Shown: positions 1 to 11,733 of the stretch, piece by piece
Layout: every line of letters begins with the position of its first letter
Numbering within the stretch: the stretch's first letter is position 1
Source of the DNA: Dermacentor variabilis
Lineage: Eukaryota; Arthropoda; Arachnida; Ixodida; Ixodidae
Assembly: GCF_050947875.1 (NCBI RefSeq)
Contig: NC_134573.1
Coordinates: 67,854,315 to 67,918,314 of the forward strand
Direction: 5' to 3'
DNA length: 64,000 nucleotides
Position numbers and translations under genes: made by a program
Notes under the pieces: generated by a model
Told to the model about the DNA's origin: nothing
Database searches by the model: none
Seen by the model: only the letters and a program-made list of their open reading frames with translations

Positions 1-1735
1 GCCATCATTGCTCAGTGAAATATTATTACTAACCCTGTCGGGAGATATCACACGCCAAAACCTTTTGGGATTGTATTTTAAAGAAGAGGGGAGGTCGTGA
101 GAAAAATATTTATCCTTAGAAACACGAACAGCAGAACAATAAGACTTTAAGCATACACTGTATTTTTCCCAAGCCTATGATATGAGCTTGGCCTTTTTGT
201 AGAGACGTTTCTTTTGATTTGGATGACAACGGGGAGCTTTTGTAAACCATGGCTTAGATTTGTCATTTGAGGTAGAAATCAAGGGAATATATTTGTATAC
301 TAGATTAATTATCATGTTCTTAAAAAGCACACAGTTGTGTTCAACAGACCTATCTGAAAATGAGGGCAAGAATGTTTGAATGAAAAAGTCATTAAGCCTA
401 TTATTCATTTCTTTATAATCATCTCTATTATAATCACGAATTTGCTTAGTTGTAGTATCTTGAAATGCTAATGGGACATTAAGCTCTAAATGAATAAGCT
501 TGTGATCACTAAAACCATCAAAGTACAGAACTTTGCCAATCGTTTCAGGTGCCCTGCAGAAGACAAAATCTGAAACGTTAGAACCGCGAGTTGGTTGATT
601 TATCACTAGAAAAAAATTGATTGAAATCTAAAGTAGGGCTGATAAGCTCCGTTGAGGTGCAACACGAGGATAACAAATTCTGCGAGTCAATGTCCGGGAA
701 GTTAAAGTCACAAACCAGGTAAATGAATTCAGCTTGGTATGTTTGGATGGCAGAAGTAATACTGGCATGAAGTTTAGTAATGAAGGAGAGATCAGAATCT
801 GGCGGTCGGTAGCAGGCGCCAATCAATACCTTGACCAATGCCGTTGCACAGGCGGCCCACTCTTTTTCCAGAGAGGAATCACTATGTACGTGGTATGATG
901 CAAGCGCTTTCTTGATGGCGATAAGGACACCGCAAGCTCTCGTAACGGAACGATCACGCCTGTATATGTTATAGCTATTTTGGTTAGGAAAAATTTCATT
1001 ATCCATTACATCATTGTGAAGCTAGGTTTCTGTCAGTGCCACAATATCGCTGTTAGTATCATCCAAAAAAGAACACACTTCCATCACGTTTAGGAAGTAG
1101 GCTTCGGATGTTAGTAAATGATAATGATAGCCGTGGACTAGTGCTAGATGGCCTAGGCAGCTCCTGAGTGCATTTGCTCTAGCTGTCTAGCTATTTTGCT
1201 GATAGCACAACTGAGTTAGTCGTGTATCAAAGACGAATGTTTTTTTGTCAATGCGCAGTTTATTAGCGACCAGTCAGCTCTTCTTATTCTGGTTTCTGGC
1301 GAATTCTAGCAGTTTCCGCCTAGCCAACCTAATCGGCAAAGAAAATCTTCGCGAATAGAATAATCTGAGTCTTTCAACTTGTGCGCGGATGCCAGAATTC
1401 GCTGTTTGGTTTAAAAAACGTTAGTTTTGCAATGATGGACCTTTGCTTGTCAACAGCGAACTTCCCCAGCCGATGTACGCGTTCAAACTGAGATTTGGCT
1501 GCAGTGATCCCTAGACTATTAGAGCAAAATGTATTTATTTTCTGCTCCGAGCCATCCCAGTTCTCTTTCGCGTCATCCGGAAGACCAAAGAACAGCAGGT
1601 TTGATCGACGCTGCCTGTTCTCGGAGTCGTCACATTTCAACTTCTAGCTTTACAGTGATTTCACGCTGCGCAGGGTCAAGGCCACAGTTATCGGTTTGGC
1701 TTTGCTGAGCTAAACTGCGATAGACGAAAGCCTAT
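1..1735 (-). mobile_element. CR1-like non-LTR retrotransposon, ORF1 plus endonuclease, decayed, runs off left edge
   Basis: Read on the minus strand, 1640-1374 encodes an ORF1-like segment (RRSNLLFFGLPD, then ERVHRLGK), typical of the RNA-binding ORF1 protein of CR1/L1-like LINEs. The APE-type endonuclease follows: SDIVALTET then LHND, with the expected Trp codon turned into TAG at 1024-1022, then ACYRPPDSDLSF and the CDFNFPDID motif (1006-578). After a frameshift near 600-615 come the endonuclease end (EPTRGSN-like, DFVFC, SDHKLIHLEL; 606-175) and the NPKRFWR linker down to base 1. The reverse transcriptase would lie outside the window. Frameshifts near 600 and 1060 and the in-frame stop show a dead copy. 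The clade call rests on motif likeness; a Jockey-type relative is possible. Confidence 0.82.
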
Positions 1736-4065
1736 CTATGACTGCCTCTGTTGCTGCTGTCTGTTCTGGCCGCAAGCATGGGACGCAATCACAGCTATAT
1801 GGCTGCGAGGTTTGTCGCTGATGTGCGCCCACCCGCATGTCCGCGTTCTCCCACGCGCCACTCGCACAGCGCTACTGGCATGGCGCCTCCTCTCCTTGCT
1901 TTCCTGCGGCCACCACGGACTGCACCCAGACACTCGCGAGCCACCAAAGGCTGGCGCCTTAGTACACCGGTATGTCTCATTTTTGTCCAGCGTTTCACTT
2001 TAAACGGGAAAGACTCAGTGGAAAAAAAAATTACACAAAAGCTAAGGCGATGATCTGCACGCAGCCGCAACTCCACATGCGCTCCGACGAGAGTAGCCTG
2101 TCAAGGTTAGCCATGTGTTACCTAGCGGCTCAAGCAATCTTCACTTTTTTTTCGTTTCTGCGTACATTCTGCCTGCGTCAGTGACGAAAACGAGAAGTGG
2201 GAAGGCCGATAAATCGAAGGTGGCTAAGGAAAGCGGTAGCGTAGTGGTTAGCGTGTCCAGCTCCCAAATATAGAACGCTGCGGGTACAGGAGCTCAAATC
2301 ACGTGACTTGTTTGTGAAAGCACCTTTCTGTGCTCTTTCATGACGACGAAGCTCAGAATGAGGTGGCGGCATGACGACAACGGTCGCCGTCAGCGTAATA
2401 AGCGGGCCTGCAAAGTCGCATCTAAAGCCGAAAGTATATTCAGAGAAATTACAGTATGCTCTTATTGACAAAGAATGTGATGAATAACGAGCACTGTTGT
2501 TGACCGAGGTTGTAGACCGATAATGTCACCAAAGACAGAGTAGCGCTCCTATCCCGGTAATTAGAAGGAAGGCACATCAACATCATGTCAAATAGCGTGT
2601 AAGTGATACTTCATTAAGGTCATTGCGTGTTTGTGTTGTGTGTAGCACGAGCGAGTAGTGTAAGAGATGACACTGAAGAGAAGGCGGTCACCGAAGTCCG
2701 CGAAAAGTAGTTGAGGATAGCCATATTGAACGTCAGCGCCTTGTCGAAGAAAGCCTGCGACTTCAGTTACTCAGGTCGCCAGAAAGGCTTGAGTGGTAGT
2801 ATACTGTTGGGCGTATTTGGTAACCACAGCGATAGACACAATTTGCGAAAATGAAAAGAGGTAAAGGGCCGAGTGAGTTGAAAATTATATTACTGAGGGA
2901 ACTCGTCTGGTGTATGAAGAGATTGAAGAATACAATCACGTTAGGTGGACGGCCTTTTCAAGCTAAATAGTATATGCCAACCCAAGTGAATCAGCCTTGT
3001 CATACTTGCGTGACACGCCATGGTTGCTTGCCACCAGGGCATCACGGAGTTACGGCGATGACAGTCCGCATTGGGTGCTTGAGAATAAAAACGAGCACAT
3101 CAGAGACGCCCGAGGGACGTTTCTACGGTAGAAGATCACATCCTGAAAAAAAAAAGAGCTTGCGAACAGGAACATCAGGAAATCAAGTACTACGACCCTT
3201 GTTGATTTTGTTCAGCATGACGTCAGCGTTTCATTCAGCGTTTTTCTCCGAGAAAATGAGTTCAAGCTATGTTTATTTGCATTACAATGGCGGGCGTAAA
3301 CAAGCAAAAAGTGAAAGCGTTAGAGGGTGCCTGAGTATTCTGTGTAGATTACGCACGACAATGACAGCAAGAATACAACATTATAAGAGAATATAATTCG
3401 AAAACAAGTTCACTCATTACAATGCAGTATTAAGGAAGTGCCTCCACAATGTACTTGTGGATGACGCAAATGATGAACATACTGAAAAAGAAGTCTTGTA
3501 GGTCTGTAGTAAACTGAACAGACCATTCGCGTCTTTCATCGCGTCACATGTGCACAGTGCTATCTGGAGCTCTCTGGGCGTCGTTACATTAGCCTCTTTA
3601 CAGTTGTAATTATCTGTGACCCCTCGCAAAAGCATTGCAGAAACTGCAGCGCTTACCGCTCTACTGACGTGCAAGTCCTGAGGAGAGGTAAATAGAATGG
3701 TAGAGAGGGAGCAAGGAGATGAGGCAGAGAATGGGCAAAATCGGCGGCAATCGCGAAACGAGTAAATAACAGCCTTGCCACTCTTCGCTCGCAGTTCCCA
3801 TACAGGAGGGAAGGTCGTGACAGAGAAAAAGTTATGTGAAGGAAACGAAGATAAGGAAACGTTACTACTGTAGACACGACAACAGTTGCGGGCCAACTGG
3901 AAGGTACGGTACGGTACGTTTCTGCTTTTTCTCAAAAACAAACACCATGCAAAATCGTCGACCGGACTATTGACGCAGGGCGTGCAGATTCCAAGCCACA
4001 TTAAATCATCTTAACGTTTATGCAACACTGAGAAAGCGGTCGCACGTTAAATCAACGTTTCTGTC
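1736..4065. other. Intergenic stretch, no gene recognised
   Basis: The open frames here are short or of low-complexity composition and show no domain I recognise. A possible tRNA-like SINE head lies near 2230-2300 and is listed separately. The rest looks like unassigned or old repeat sequence. Confidence 0.5.
2233..2300 (+). repeat. Possible tRNA-derived SINE head
   Basis: The stretch TAGCGTAGTGG fits a pol III A box. About 45 bp on, a degraded B-box-like GGGTAC..GCTCAAAT follows. Spacing is roughly tRNA-like, but the B box is poor and I see no matching second copy in the window, so this is tentative. Confidence 0.3.
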
Positions 4066-4258
4066 CCCGCCGCGGTAGCTGTGCGGCTATGGCGTCGCTC
4101 GACGTCGTGGCTTCGATCCCTACCGGGGGAGCTGAATTTCGACGGGAGAGAAATACAAAAGCAGTCGGTCACGTTAAAGAACACCAGGGTGTGCAAATTA
4201 ATCGGGAGTCCGCCACTACGGCGTGGCTCATACTCTTATTATCGTTTTAGCACGTAGA
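4066..4258 (+). mobile_element. Ruka-like SINE, near full length, diverged
   Basis: It starts with the tRNA-like head (CCGCGGTAGCT..GGCTATGG, then a degraded B box TTCGATCCC). It continues through the body common to the copies in this window (CGTTAAAGAACACCAG, then CCACTACGGCGTGGCTCAT) and ends near TTTTAGCACGTA. The family is known from ixodid ticks. This copy carries many substitutions and small deletions. Confidence 0.8.
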
Positions 4259-5379
4259 GTCTCAGTTCTACCTACACGTCGGCCGCGATGCGATGTGCCA
4301 TGTGAAGCAATGACCATGCTCAACCCTCTCATAAGTTATAAACAATGGCACAAAACAACGCCTCATGCAAACACGTCTCGCTGTAAGTTGTGTACTACGC
4401 AGACAAAAAGCAGTGGCGCACGCAAGCTAACATTTGCCATCAACTCGCTACTCTGGTATTGCACTAAACACTAAAGAAACTGTACATTCCTAGTCAGCAT
4501 TGCCGCTAGTTCTCATCAATAAAAGCAAACAACACAAGAGCTTCGCTTACATCGATTCCCACAGTGCGTTGGATCTGCATAATTTTTTAGGCTGTGAATT
4601 TATATGCTTAAAATTGGCGCTCATTAATACGATCTTTTCATTCGCAGTAACCAAAAACGACTGTCGCGTCCACGGTAAAACGGCTTCAATCCCATGGCCA
4701 ATGATTATATCATTGCCACCTTCCGTGGGATCATAGTCGTCGAAATGGGATATAAGTGACGGGGAAATCAGGAAGTTGATGAATGGCAAGAAGACAGAAG
4801 CTTGCACAAGACACAAGGAAAATAAAATGATTTTATAAACAGCATGGTAGGGAGTCGTGCCATGGTTTCAACGTCTATTAAAGATCCTCCAATATATGAG
4901 CAGAGACCGACAAAACTGTAGGCATTTTCGGAAAGGTGAACCCGCTGGAAATCTCAGGACAGTACTAGCGTAAATATAAAAGATGACTTAATGATTTAAA
5001 AAAAACTTAACGTTAGTAGCCAAAATTCTGGACAAATAAATTGGCTGTTGAAGGAGTTCAGCTGAAACCCGATGGTGCGAAATAAGGCGAGAATGTCGGC
5101 AAGTGTTGTAGAGAGGTCAAGTAGGTCCTGTGGTCAACGCCAGTGCCCGGCAACTGACAGGCGACTGCACATATGAGCGAGATGCCTGGTCGTCAGTCGT
5201 TACAGGGTGCTTCGGGTATAAAAGTTTGGGCACGGACTCCATCAAATTAAATACAATGCACTCTACGGTCATTCTTCGGCAGCTCATACCGATTCTCGCG
5301 CCATGACGATTCAAACAAATTGTCTCACGTGGCGACTGTCACCTTCCTCGAACTGCCAACATTCTTTACCCACCGTAGT
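4259..5379. other. Intergenic stretch, no gene recognised
   Basis: AT-rich sequence with only short open frames on both strands. I see no domain, splice-flanked exon or clear repeat. Confidence 0.5.
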
Positions 5380-5440
5380 TGCTTAGTGGATGTAGTGTTG
5401 GGCTGCTAAGCACGAGTTTGCGATATCGAATCCTATCCTC
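5380..5440 (+). mobile_element. Ruka-like SINE, 5' tRNA-like head only
   Basis: The A-box region (GTTGCTTAGTGG), the shared GGCTGCTAAGCACGAG and a B-box-like ATCGAATCC match the head of the SINE family seen elsewhere in the window. It breaks off directly at the start of endonuclease-coding LINE sequence, so the SINE is truncated or was joined to the LINE by insertion or deletion. Confidence 0.65.
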
Positions 5441-5804
5441 CGAGATTTTAACACTCCGCGCACAGTCTGGGGATACCAAAACTGCACTAGGAAAGGCAAT
5501 GTGCTATATTCAGTGACAAGTGACTTTGAACTTATACTCATCACTGACCCAGATAGGCCCACGCCTATCGGCAACAGTATAAGCAGGAATACCACACCCG
5601 ACTTAAGCTTAGTCAAAAAAGCCAATGGGGCTCTTTGGGATAACACCGAAACTAGTCTTGGGAGCGATCACTATCTCGTTGTTATCACTATCCCTTCCAA
5701 AGGGCATAAAAGGAAAATGAAGCTAACTCCACATACCAAATGGGATGTATTCCGATACGTAAGAAACCGCAAACAGCTCACCGATATAACAAACCTCACT
5801 GCAT
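5441..5804 (+). mobile_element. I-type LINE copy 1, endonuclease part (left piece of an interrupted element)
   Basis: The forward frame reads DFNTPRTVWGYQN, then TPIGNSISRNTTPDL and LGSDHYLVV, the conserved core and C-terminal motifs of an APE-type endonuclease. The same landmarks occur in the second I-type copy at 17.1-17.7 kb (GDFNAQH, RIGNSVSQDTSPDL, LGSDHYIL). Homology stops at 5804, where a foreign segment with inverted ends begins, and resumes at about 9948 (VDEWA, then LCLWDKHQDLQQRW). The LINE was therefore split by a later 4.1-kb insertion. It is truncated at the 5' side just before the catalytic GDFN motif. Confidence 0.82.
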
Positions 5805-5981
5805 CCCAGGTAGCACAAAAGAGATACGTAACGTTTTCGTAGCGTTTATCCAAGACGATAAAAACGGGTTGAAGAAGACACGAATGAGAGAACTTCGGCG
5901 GGAAAACGTCGTATATCTCTGCTAATGTCCGGCTTAATTACTTTCTTGAGACGATCTAGAGCAGGTCTGCAAGACGTATTC

Positions 5982-6094
5982 GAAAAGCTGGTCTAGAAAT
6001 AGGATTGGGAAAGACATAAGTAATCCCTTTGCCAAAACTTTTCGTAACAAATTTCTAAACGTTTTTAGGACGTTATCAAAAAGCTGGTCTAGAA
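5982..6094 (+). repeat. Subterminal tandem pair, about 96-bp period
   Basis: The motif AAAAGCTGGTCTAGAA occurs at 5982 and again at 6078 with similar flanking sequence. A weaker related block (GATCTAGAGCAGGTCTGCAAG) precedes it. It lies just inside the left end of the 4.1-kb insert and may be a subterminal repeat. Confidence 0.55.
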
Positions 6095-6144
6095 GCGGTC
6101 TTGAAAGGTTTACGATCATCTGAAGCTAATTTTCGCGGATGGCA

Positions 6145-6306
6145 GGCGCGATCAGACATCGTTGTTCAAAACACGCCTTTAGTTTCGCCTCCCGCGACTG
6201 GCCTATGCCGCGCAGACGTCGTCAGCCGCACCCGTTGGCACGGCCTAGGCCAATCGCGTGAGGTGAAACTGATCGGGCGTTTCGAACAACGATGTCCAAT
6301 CGCGCC
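6145..6306. repeat. Imperfect hairpin, about 65-bp arms
   Basis: The left arm (about 6146-6212) and the right arm (about 6241-6306) are reverse complements with scattered mismatches. Shared blocks include ACATCGTTGTTC against GAACAACGATGT and TAGTTTCGCCTC against GAGGTGAAACT. The loop is about 28 nt. It resembles a small palindromic MITE nested in the larger insert; no target duplication was found. Confidence 0.75.
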
Positions 6307-7539
6307 CCAGATGAGTAGAAGCGTCGGTGTTGACTGTAAGAGCCATGGCGCAGTGCCAAGCACTGTTCCCCGCATGGCCGGCGCATCCTCTACGAAGTCG
6401 CACGAAAATGAGCCTGTTACGAATAATAAATCCTTAATACCGCCTTTAGTAAGCAACGATGCTTACAAACACAATGGGAATGACATCCTGCAAAGAACAA
6501 ATGGCCACGTCTTGGCAGGTGGCCAGACCAAGCCCTTCATGCCAAGAGTGCATGAAATGAGAACATTGTGACAAAGCAAAAACACTTTATTAAAATGTAA
6601 TGCTTATGCAAGGTTCGAACAAACTGTGTGAGAAATGCAAATAGAAGTAAAGGTACATCAACAATGACAAAAGTCGCAGAAAGGATTCGTAATGAACTCG
6701 AAAGTGAACATTCACTAGCACATAAACAAAATTCCAAGTACACATACAAAAATGAACAGAAAAACCTGGAGTGTACTAAAGTGTCTAATTTATCATAGTA
6801 AAGTGCACGTGCTATTAGATGGACCAGAATTATGCAGAAGTGACATCGGAGCGAATGGAAGAAGTAGACTGAAAAATGCAAGAGTATGAATGGGATGGTA
6901 ACTGCCTCCAAGCAATGTTACCAATCAGCTAGAAGCTTGAAAAGAGCACAAAAAGAAATACCACGGCATACCATCGTAAAACAATCCTGTGATAGAAATA
7001 AAAAAATGGGAACAATGCAAAATTGGAAATATTGCCTTTAATATATATCAAAGAAGGTAATGGCGAGAAAAAATAACCATACAACAAACAAGCAAAAAGT
7101 GAAATTAGTACAGAATACTTAAACGGGGGATTCAGTGTAACAAATGAACACTACTGTAGTACAGCGAACGATGAGACAGTAATGCTGCATCTTGCCACTC
7201 CAGAACGTGAGAAATGAATATGCAAGCCTCATATTAGAAACTTACTTAAACATGGAAATAAATTGGAATGCACTGGAAGCTGCATTTGTGTAACAAAGGA
7301 AGCAATGGTCATAATAAATAGTATGTGTTTTATCTAAAAAGCCCTTTACAAGAGGCAAAGTTGTACCTCTCTGGCAAAAACAAAGTTGCAACGAATAATT
7401 TGCAAACCAGCAAATACATTAATTAGCACACTGACATGTCACACTTTGCGCACATCTCCAGTCTCCTAAAGTAAAAGAAAAAGCACTCTGAATGAGAAAA
7501 ACGTTTAACACATGTAGCCCAGAGTAAATTCTTTGCCAG

Positions 7540-7675
7540 TTCACTCACACTTTCACATCCAAAAACATTTACCACAAAGTCCAGGCACAGTTCCACTGAT
7601 GTTTACCAATTCACCCCCACTTTCACGTCCAAAAATATTTGGCACACAGTCCAGGCAGAGCTTCATAGATAAACA
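7540..7675 (+). repeat. Tandem pair, 70-bp unit
   Basis: Two adjacent units begin TTCACTCACACTTTCAC (7540) and TTCACCCCCACTTTCAC (7610). Both continue through TCCAAAAA and ACAGTCCAGGCA-like blocks. They differ at about a fifth of positions, so the duplication is not recent. Confidence 0.7.
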
Positions 7676-9153
7676 CCTTGAGAGCACCCTACTGATTATT
7701 GTGCAGTCCCGCTGCTGGAAATAGAACTGCCGCACATGCTGGTAGTGGTTTCAATGTAGACACACTTGCTGCCCTGGACAGCTATGCTCAGATAATTGCA
7801 CTGGTGCTCCATTTTGTCGAAGTAGACACATTGACGCACTACGCTGGTAATTGAAATGTTTTGAATGCACAAGTATTGGCTTCACCAGAGAGACTTGCCC
7901 ACATACCACCACTGGCATATATATGCACTTGCTCTTCATTCAGTAGCATTGAACTTAAAGTGTTCCCTATGTGGAAGCCATGTGTAAAAACGGTGTCGCA
8001 CGACCACTCTCGATCGCGATCACGCCCGATCCGGATCGAAATTATCGATGCGACTGGCTCACTCTCGTAGATTGCGCAGAGGAGCCAATCACGACCGAGA
8101 AATTTGATTTGTAACGGACTGGATAGCGGCTAAAAGAGCCCCGTGTAAAACCGGTATCAAATAATGCACAGACGTACGCTAGGAAAATGTGTTGCACAAG
8201 GACAAAGAACTGCGACATGCCCTGTTGTGCGAAACGCGCGAACAGAACACATGTATATATATAAAAAAAACCTGCGAGAGCGCTTCGCGAACTCCATGCA
8301 CACACATGGCACCCGCACGAACTCAGTAGGCCGCCGTAAAGCGCGAAGGGCGCACAGCGTAGATTCCGACACATGTCCCAAACTGCAAACAATCGTACTA
8401 CCCAAAGCATACAAGTTATTTTATACCAAGGGTATACTCGACTCACGTATGCAGTATACACAAGCGAGTTATGCAGCGTACATGCTGTATCCATTCGCCA
8501 AATAGTGAAATTGATAACAAGCGCAAAGCTACAAGGGACTCAATACATTACTACCATTTGAGGCGTCAAATAAAATCGAATTTGGCCGTTTCATATATTG
8601 GACACAATATATGGACACATGTGGTACCCGGTAATACCATGAAATACCCATCACGTGGGTAAAGAGGGCGAAAACACAATCGAGAACCTGAAGCGCAAAC
8701 GATAAAAGCACGGTATGGTGCACGCAAAATTCTGTCAGTGCGCTGTAGCGCGAGGGAAGAAAATAGGGCGAGCACTTGACCTCACCTTTTGGGATACCGC
8801 ACTAGTACTGAATCATTAAAAAAAAGCCTGTTTGAACCAGTTCCCTTGTCTGCAACACTCTTGCTAAACGGGAGACTAAAATACCACGATGACGGCTCTA
8901 TTGCGGAGATCGGCAAGGTGCGCATAGACAGAAATTTTGCCGCCTTTCTTCGCATTCTGCAAAATGCTTTCTTGTTAGGATCACGCATAGCGGCCGATCC
9001 CGACGCTAGGGACACACAGGCACGATTTCGTCCCTCTAACTTTCGTCCTTATACTGCCCTTAACGCCTTAATTACAGCGTCAGTGAAAAGGCGCCTCACA
9101 TAACATGACAATGAACTTGAAGAGCTGATTAGTGCCCTCCACTCCGCGCCCTC

Positions 9154-9645
9154 CAATTGAAAACACTACTGATTTCCAAATTAAACTACACAAACAGATC
9201 GCACAACCCAAACTAATCACAGAATGTCGTTTTCTTGACAGCAAAGCACTGCAACACTTACATGACAAAGGGCAGCGGCAGCACATTCAGAACAGTCGCA
9301 AACAGACCATAGTGCCATGCGAGTGCGATAACGCAACTATGCCCGGCTTCACGAATAACATGGCCGCCTTGGTCACATAACAATTGAAAACACTACTGAT
9401 TTCCAAATTAAAACCACACAAACATATCGCACAACCCAAACTGATCACAGAATATCGTTTTCTTGACAGCAAAACACTGCAACACTTACATAGCAAAGGG
9501 CAGCGGCAGCACTTTCAGAACAGCCGCAAACACACCACAGCGCAATGCGAGCGCGGTGACGCGACGACGCCATGACGACGCGACTGTGCCCGGCTCGCCC
9601 GGCTGCCCGGCATCACGAATCACGTGGCCACCTTGGTCACATGAT
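9154..9645 (+). repeat. Tandem duplication, about 227-bp unit
   Basis: Copy 1 starts at 9154 and copy 2 at 9381, both with CAATTGAAAACACTACTG. Both end with CCTTGGTCACAT. They share CAGAAT.TCGTTTTCTTGACA and AAAGGGCAGCGGCAGCAC in the same order. Copy 2 holds an extra stretch of about 35 bp of GACGC/CCGG-rich sequence near 9560-9610. Confidence 0.88.
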
Positions 9646-9772
9646 TTGACGACGGTATCGCCACCTTGCGCAAGGTTGGATCGCGTTGGTGGGTTGTTGA
9701 ATATTGTAGAAGCCGCTAAAGAGGCTGACGCGCCGTGGCGTGGCGGTGGCGCCTTGAGTCGTTTTCAAAGCG

Positions 9773-9844
9773 TATTCACCCCTCGTTTTTAAGCTGCCTG
9801 GCTTCCAACGTTATCAAAACTTATTCACCCCTCGTTTTTAAGCT
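9773..9844 (+). repeat. 23-nt exact direct repeat with 49-bp spacing
   Basis: A 23-nt block beginning TATTCACCCCTCG occurs at 9773-9795 and 9822-9844. It lies about 110 bp inside the right end of the 4.1-kb insert, where transposase-binding subterminal repeats often sit. Confidence 0.8.
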
Positions 9845-10239
9845 ATCTTGTTTGGAACGTCTTTGATGCGTCGATTTTGGTCAAAAATCCGTTTCAGACG
9901 TTGAATCCCTTAATACGACGTTTTCAAGACTTTGTGTGCTACCTGGGGTGGACGAATGAGCTTATCTAGGATGTGGACAATGCCACAACCATGGCACCGA
10001 TAGAAGAGCAAGGCCCCGTGCCGGACTCAAAACTCCTATGTCTATGGGACAAGCATCAAGACCTTCAGCAGAGATGGCTAAAGAATAAGATCAACCGCAC
10101 GCTGCGCCACAAACTCGCCGCCCTAGAGAAAGAGATACAGGACTACTCTAGCGAGCTCAGTACTATGCAATGGAACTAATTATGCGACAGCATGAACGGC
10201 CGGTTGAGCAAAAAGAACCCCTGAACCCTGCTCAAACAT

Positions 10240-11513
10240 ATGCTAGATCCACAACACTCTAAAAGTGCTGCTCATAAAGGGATTCATAAAATCGTACACA
10301 GTTTCCCGGGAACAGACTCTGATCTCTTAAATCTCTTGATCGGGCAGTATCTTAATACAAAACGGGAGCCAGATGCATATATAGAGTACAGAGGAGACGA
10401 AAATACATCAGACGAAGACATCACCGAGGCCGAAGTATACGCCGCTCTTAGCTGCCTACGCACGACATCGTCAGCCGGTAAAGATAAGATCACCAACAAA
10501 ATGCTCAGGAATCTAGATGACCCTACCATAAAAATGATCACCAAACTTTTTAATCAGCACTGGCAAAACGGTACACTCCCGCTAGAGTGGAAGCACGCTA
10601 GCGTGGTCTTCATTCCTAAACCGGGCAAGTCACTCAGTCTAGAGAACCTCAGACCCATATTCCTTACCTCTTGTCTTGGTAAGGCTGTGGAGCATGTGGT
10701 TTTCAGTAGGCTGGTTGACTATGCCGAAACCAACCACCTCTTCTCAGAGACAATGATCGGCTTTCGACCCAAACTGTGCACCCAAGACATACTGTGGCAA
10801 GTAAAATATGATATCCTTAACCCAGCGCCTATACGCGCAACTCGAACAGTGTTAGCATTAGACATACACAAAGCGTTTGACAATGTCTCACATCGAGCCA
10901 TTCTATAAAACGTATCCAACATGAACGTATACGTAAGAGAATATATACCTATATTACCACATTCCTCAAGTGGCGTACTGCCACCGTAAACACAGGCGGT
11001 ATTGAAAGCAAAACCATAGAGCTTGGCACTGGAGGTACACCACAGGGAGCAGTACTTTCTCCTTTCCTCTTTAATACCACAATGAGTAGCTTATCCCGAA
11101 AGCTCAAAAAGATTCCTCATATCAGGCACGCCATCTACGCCGATGACGTAAAGATCTGGGCGTGCACTGGATCGGATGGAGAAATTTCAGAATCACTGCA
11201 GGCAGCGGCTGACGCAGTGCAGAAACACGCTCGCAACAATGGCCTCAGCTGTTCGCCGAAAAAATCAGAACTGCTTATAGTCCGGAACAAAAATCCTGCA
11301 AATCTGGCTGCCAATATGCCCGCACATATTCAGGTGCAGGTGCGTAGCCGGTCCACCCAAGACAACCGGTCCCACCCGTTTCTAAAATCAGAGTGTTGGG
11401 ATTGTGGATCCAGCAAAACACGCACAACAAAGAAGCCGCAGCGAAACTCCAAACTACGACTGGGAAATTACAGAACCTTCTCAGAAGGGTCTCCAACCGA
11501 CGGACGGAGTTAA
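10240..11513 (+). pseudogene. Reverse transcriptase of I-type LINE copy 1, broken
   Basis: The first frame (10240-10908) carries early RT motifs: SAGKDKITNKML, LPLEWKHASVVFIPKPGK, NLRPI.LTS and VLALDIHKAFDNVSH, the last with the first catalytic Asp. It stops at TAA 10906-10908. Sequence from 11028 in another frame gives GGTPQGAVLSPFLFN and the catalytic IYADD (within 11082-11513). Between the two, stops and a shift destroy about 120 nt. The frame breaks again at 11511, and the element continues in the frame starting near 11404. Confidence 0.85.
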
Positions 11514-11733
11514 AGAGAAAGATGCCGGCAGAATAATCCAGGATATTTTTTCTGAGCCGAGTGGCGTATGTCTGCCCTTACTTGCATCTCAGGAAGAGGA
11601 CTTGGAACGGATTAACGGTCTAAACCCAACGTTATTCAAGCAGGCTCTTGGGCTACCAAAATCGACTAATACGAAGGCACTCTTGAGTCTAGGGGTGCAT
11701 AACAACGTTGAGGAAATCATATAGGCCCACAAA

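Larger units (their letters stand above)
5805..9947. mobile_element. 4.1-kb insertion with short inverted ends, probable non-autonomous DNA transposon
   Basis: The left end reads CCCAGGTAGCACA. The right end, read on the minus strand from 9947, begins with the same 13 bases. The two ends sit exactly where the endonuclease frame of the host LINE is broken, so they mark the insert. Inside are a 96-bp tandem pair (5982-6094), a hairpin (6145-6306), a 70-bp pair (7540-7675), a 227-bp pair (9154-9645) and a 23-nt direct repeat (9773-9844). None of the open frames shows a transposase motif I recognise. No clear target-site duplication is visible, so the superfamily is unassigned; it could also be a composite of several insertions. 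Confidence 0.6.

Noticed and set aside
1751..2076. Overlapping 60-100 codon frames on both strands
   Set aside because: High-GC patch that keeps several frames open at once; none has a motif.
3417..4001. 194-codon minus-strand open frame
   Set aside because: No recognisable domain; Ser/Leu-rich composition of an antisense or chance frame; no splice sites or neighbours support it.
7540..7675. CRISPR-like repeat array
   Set aside because: Only two imperfect adjacent units with no spacers; the window is eukaryotic.
8789..9103. 104-codon plus-strand frame inside the 4.1-kb insert
   Set aside because: Looked mildly protein-like but shows no transposase or other motif and is overlapped by an equally open frame on the other strand.
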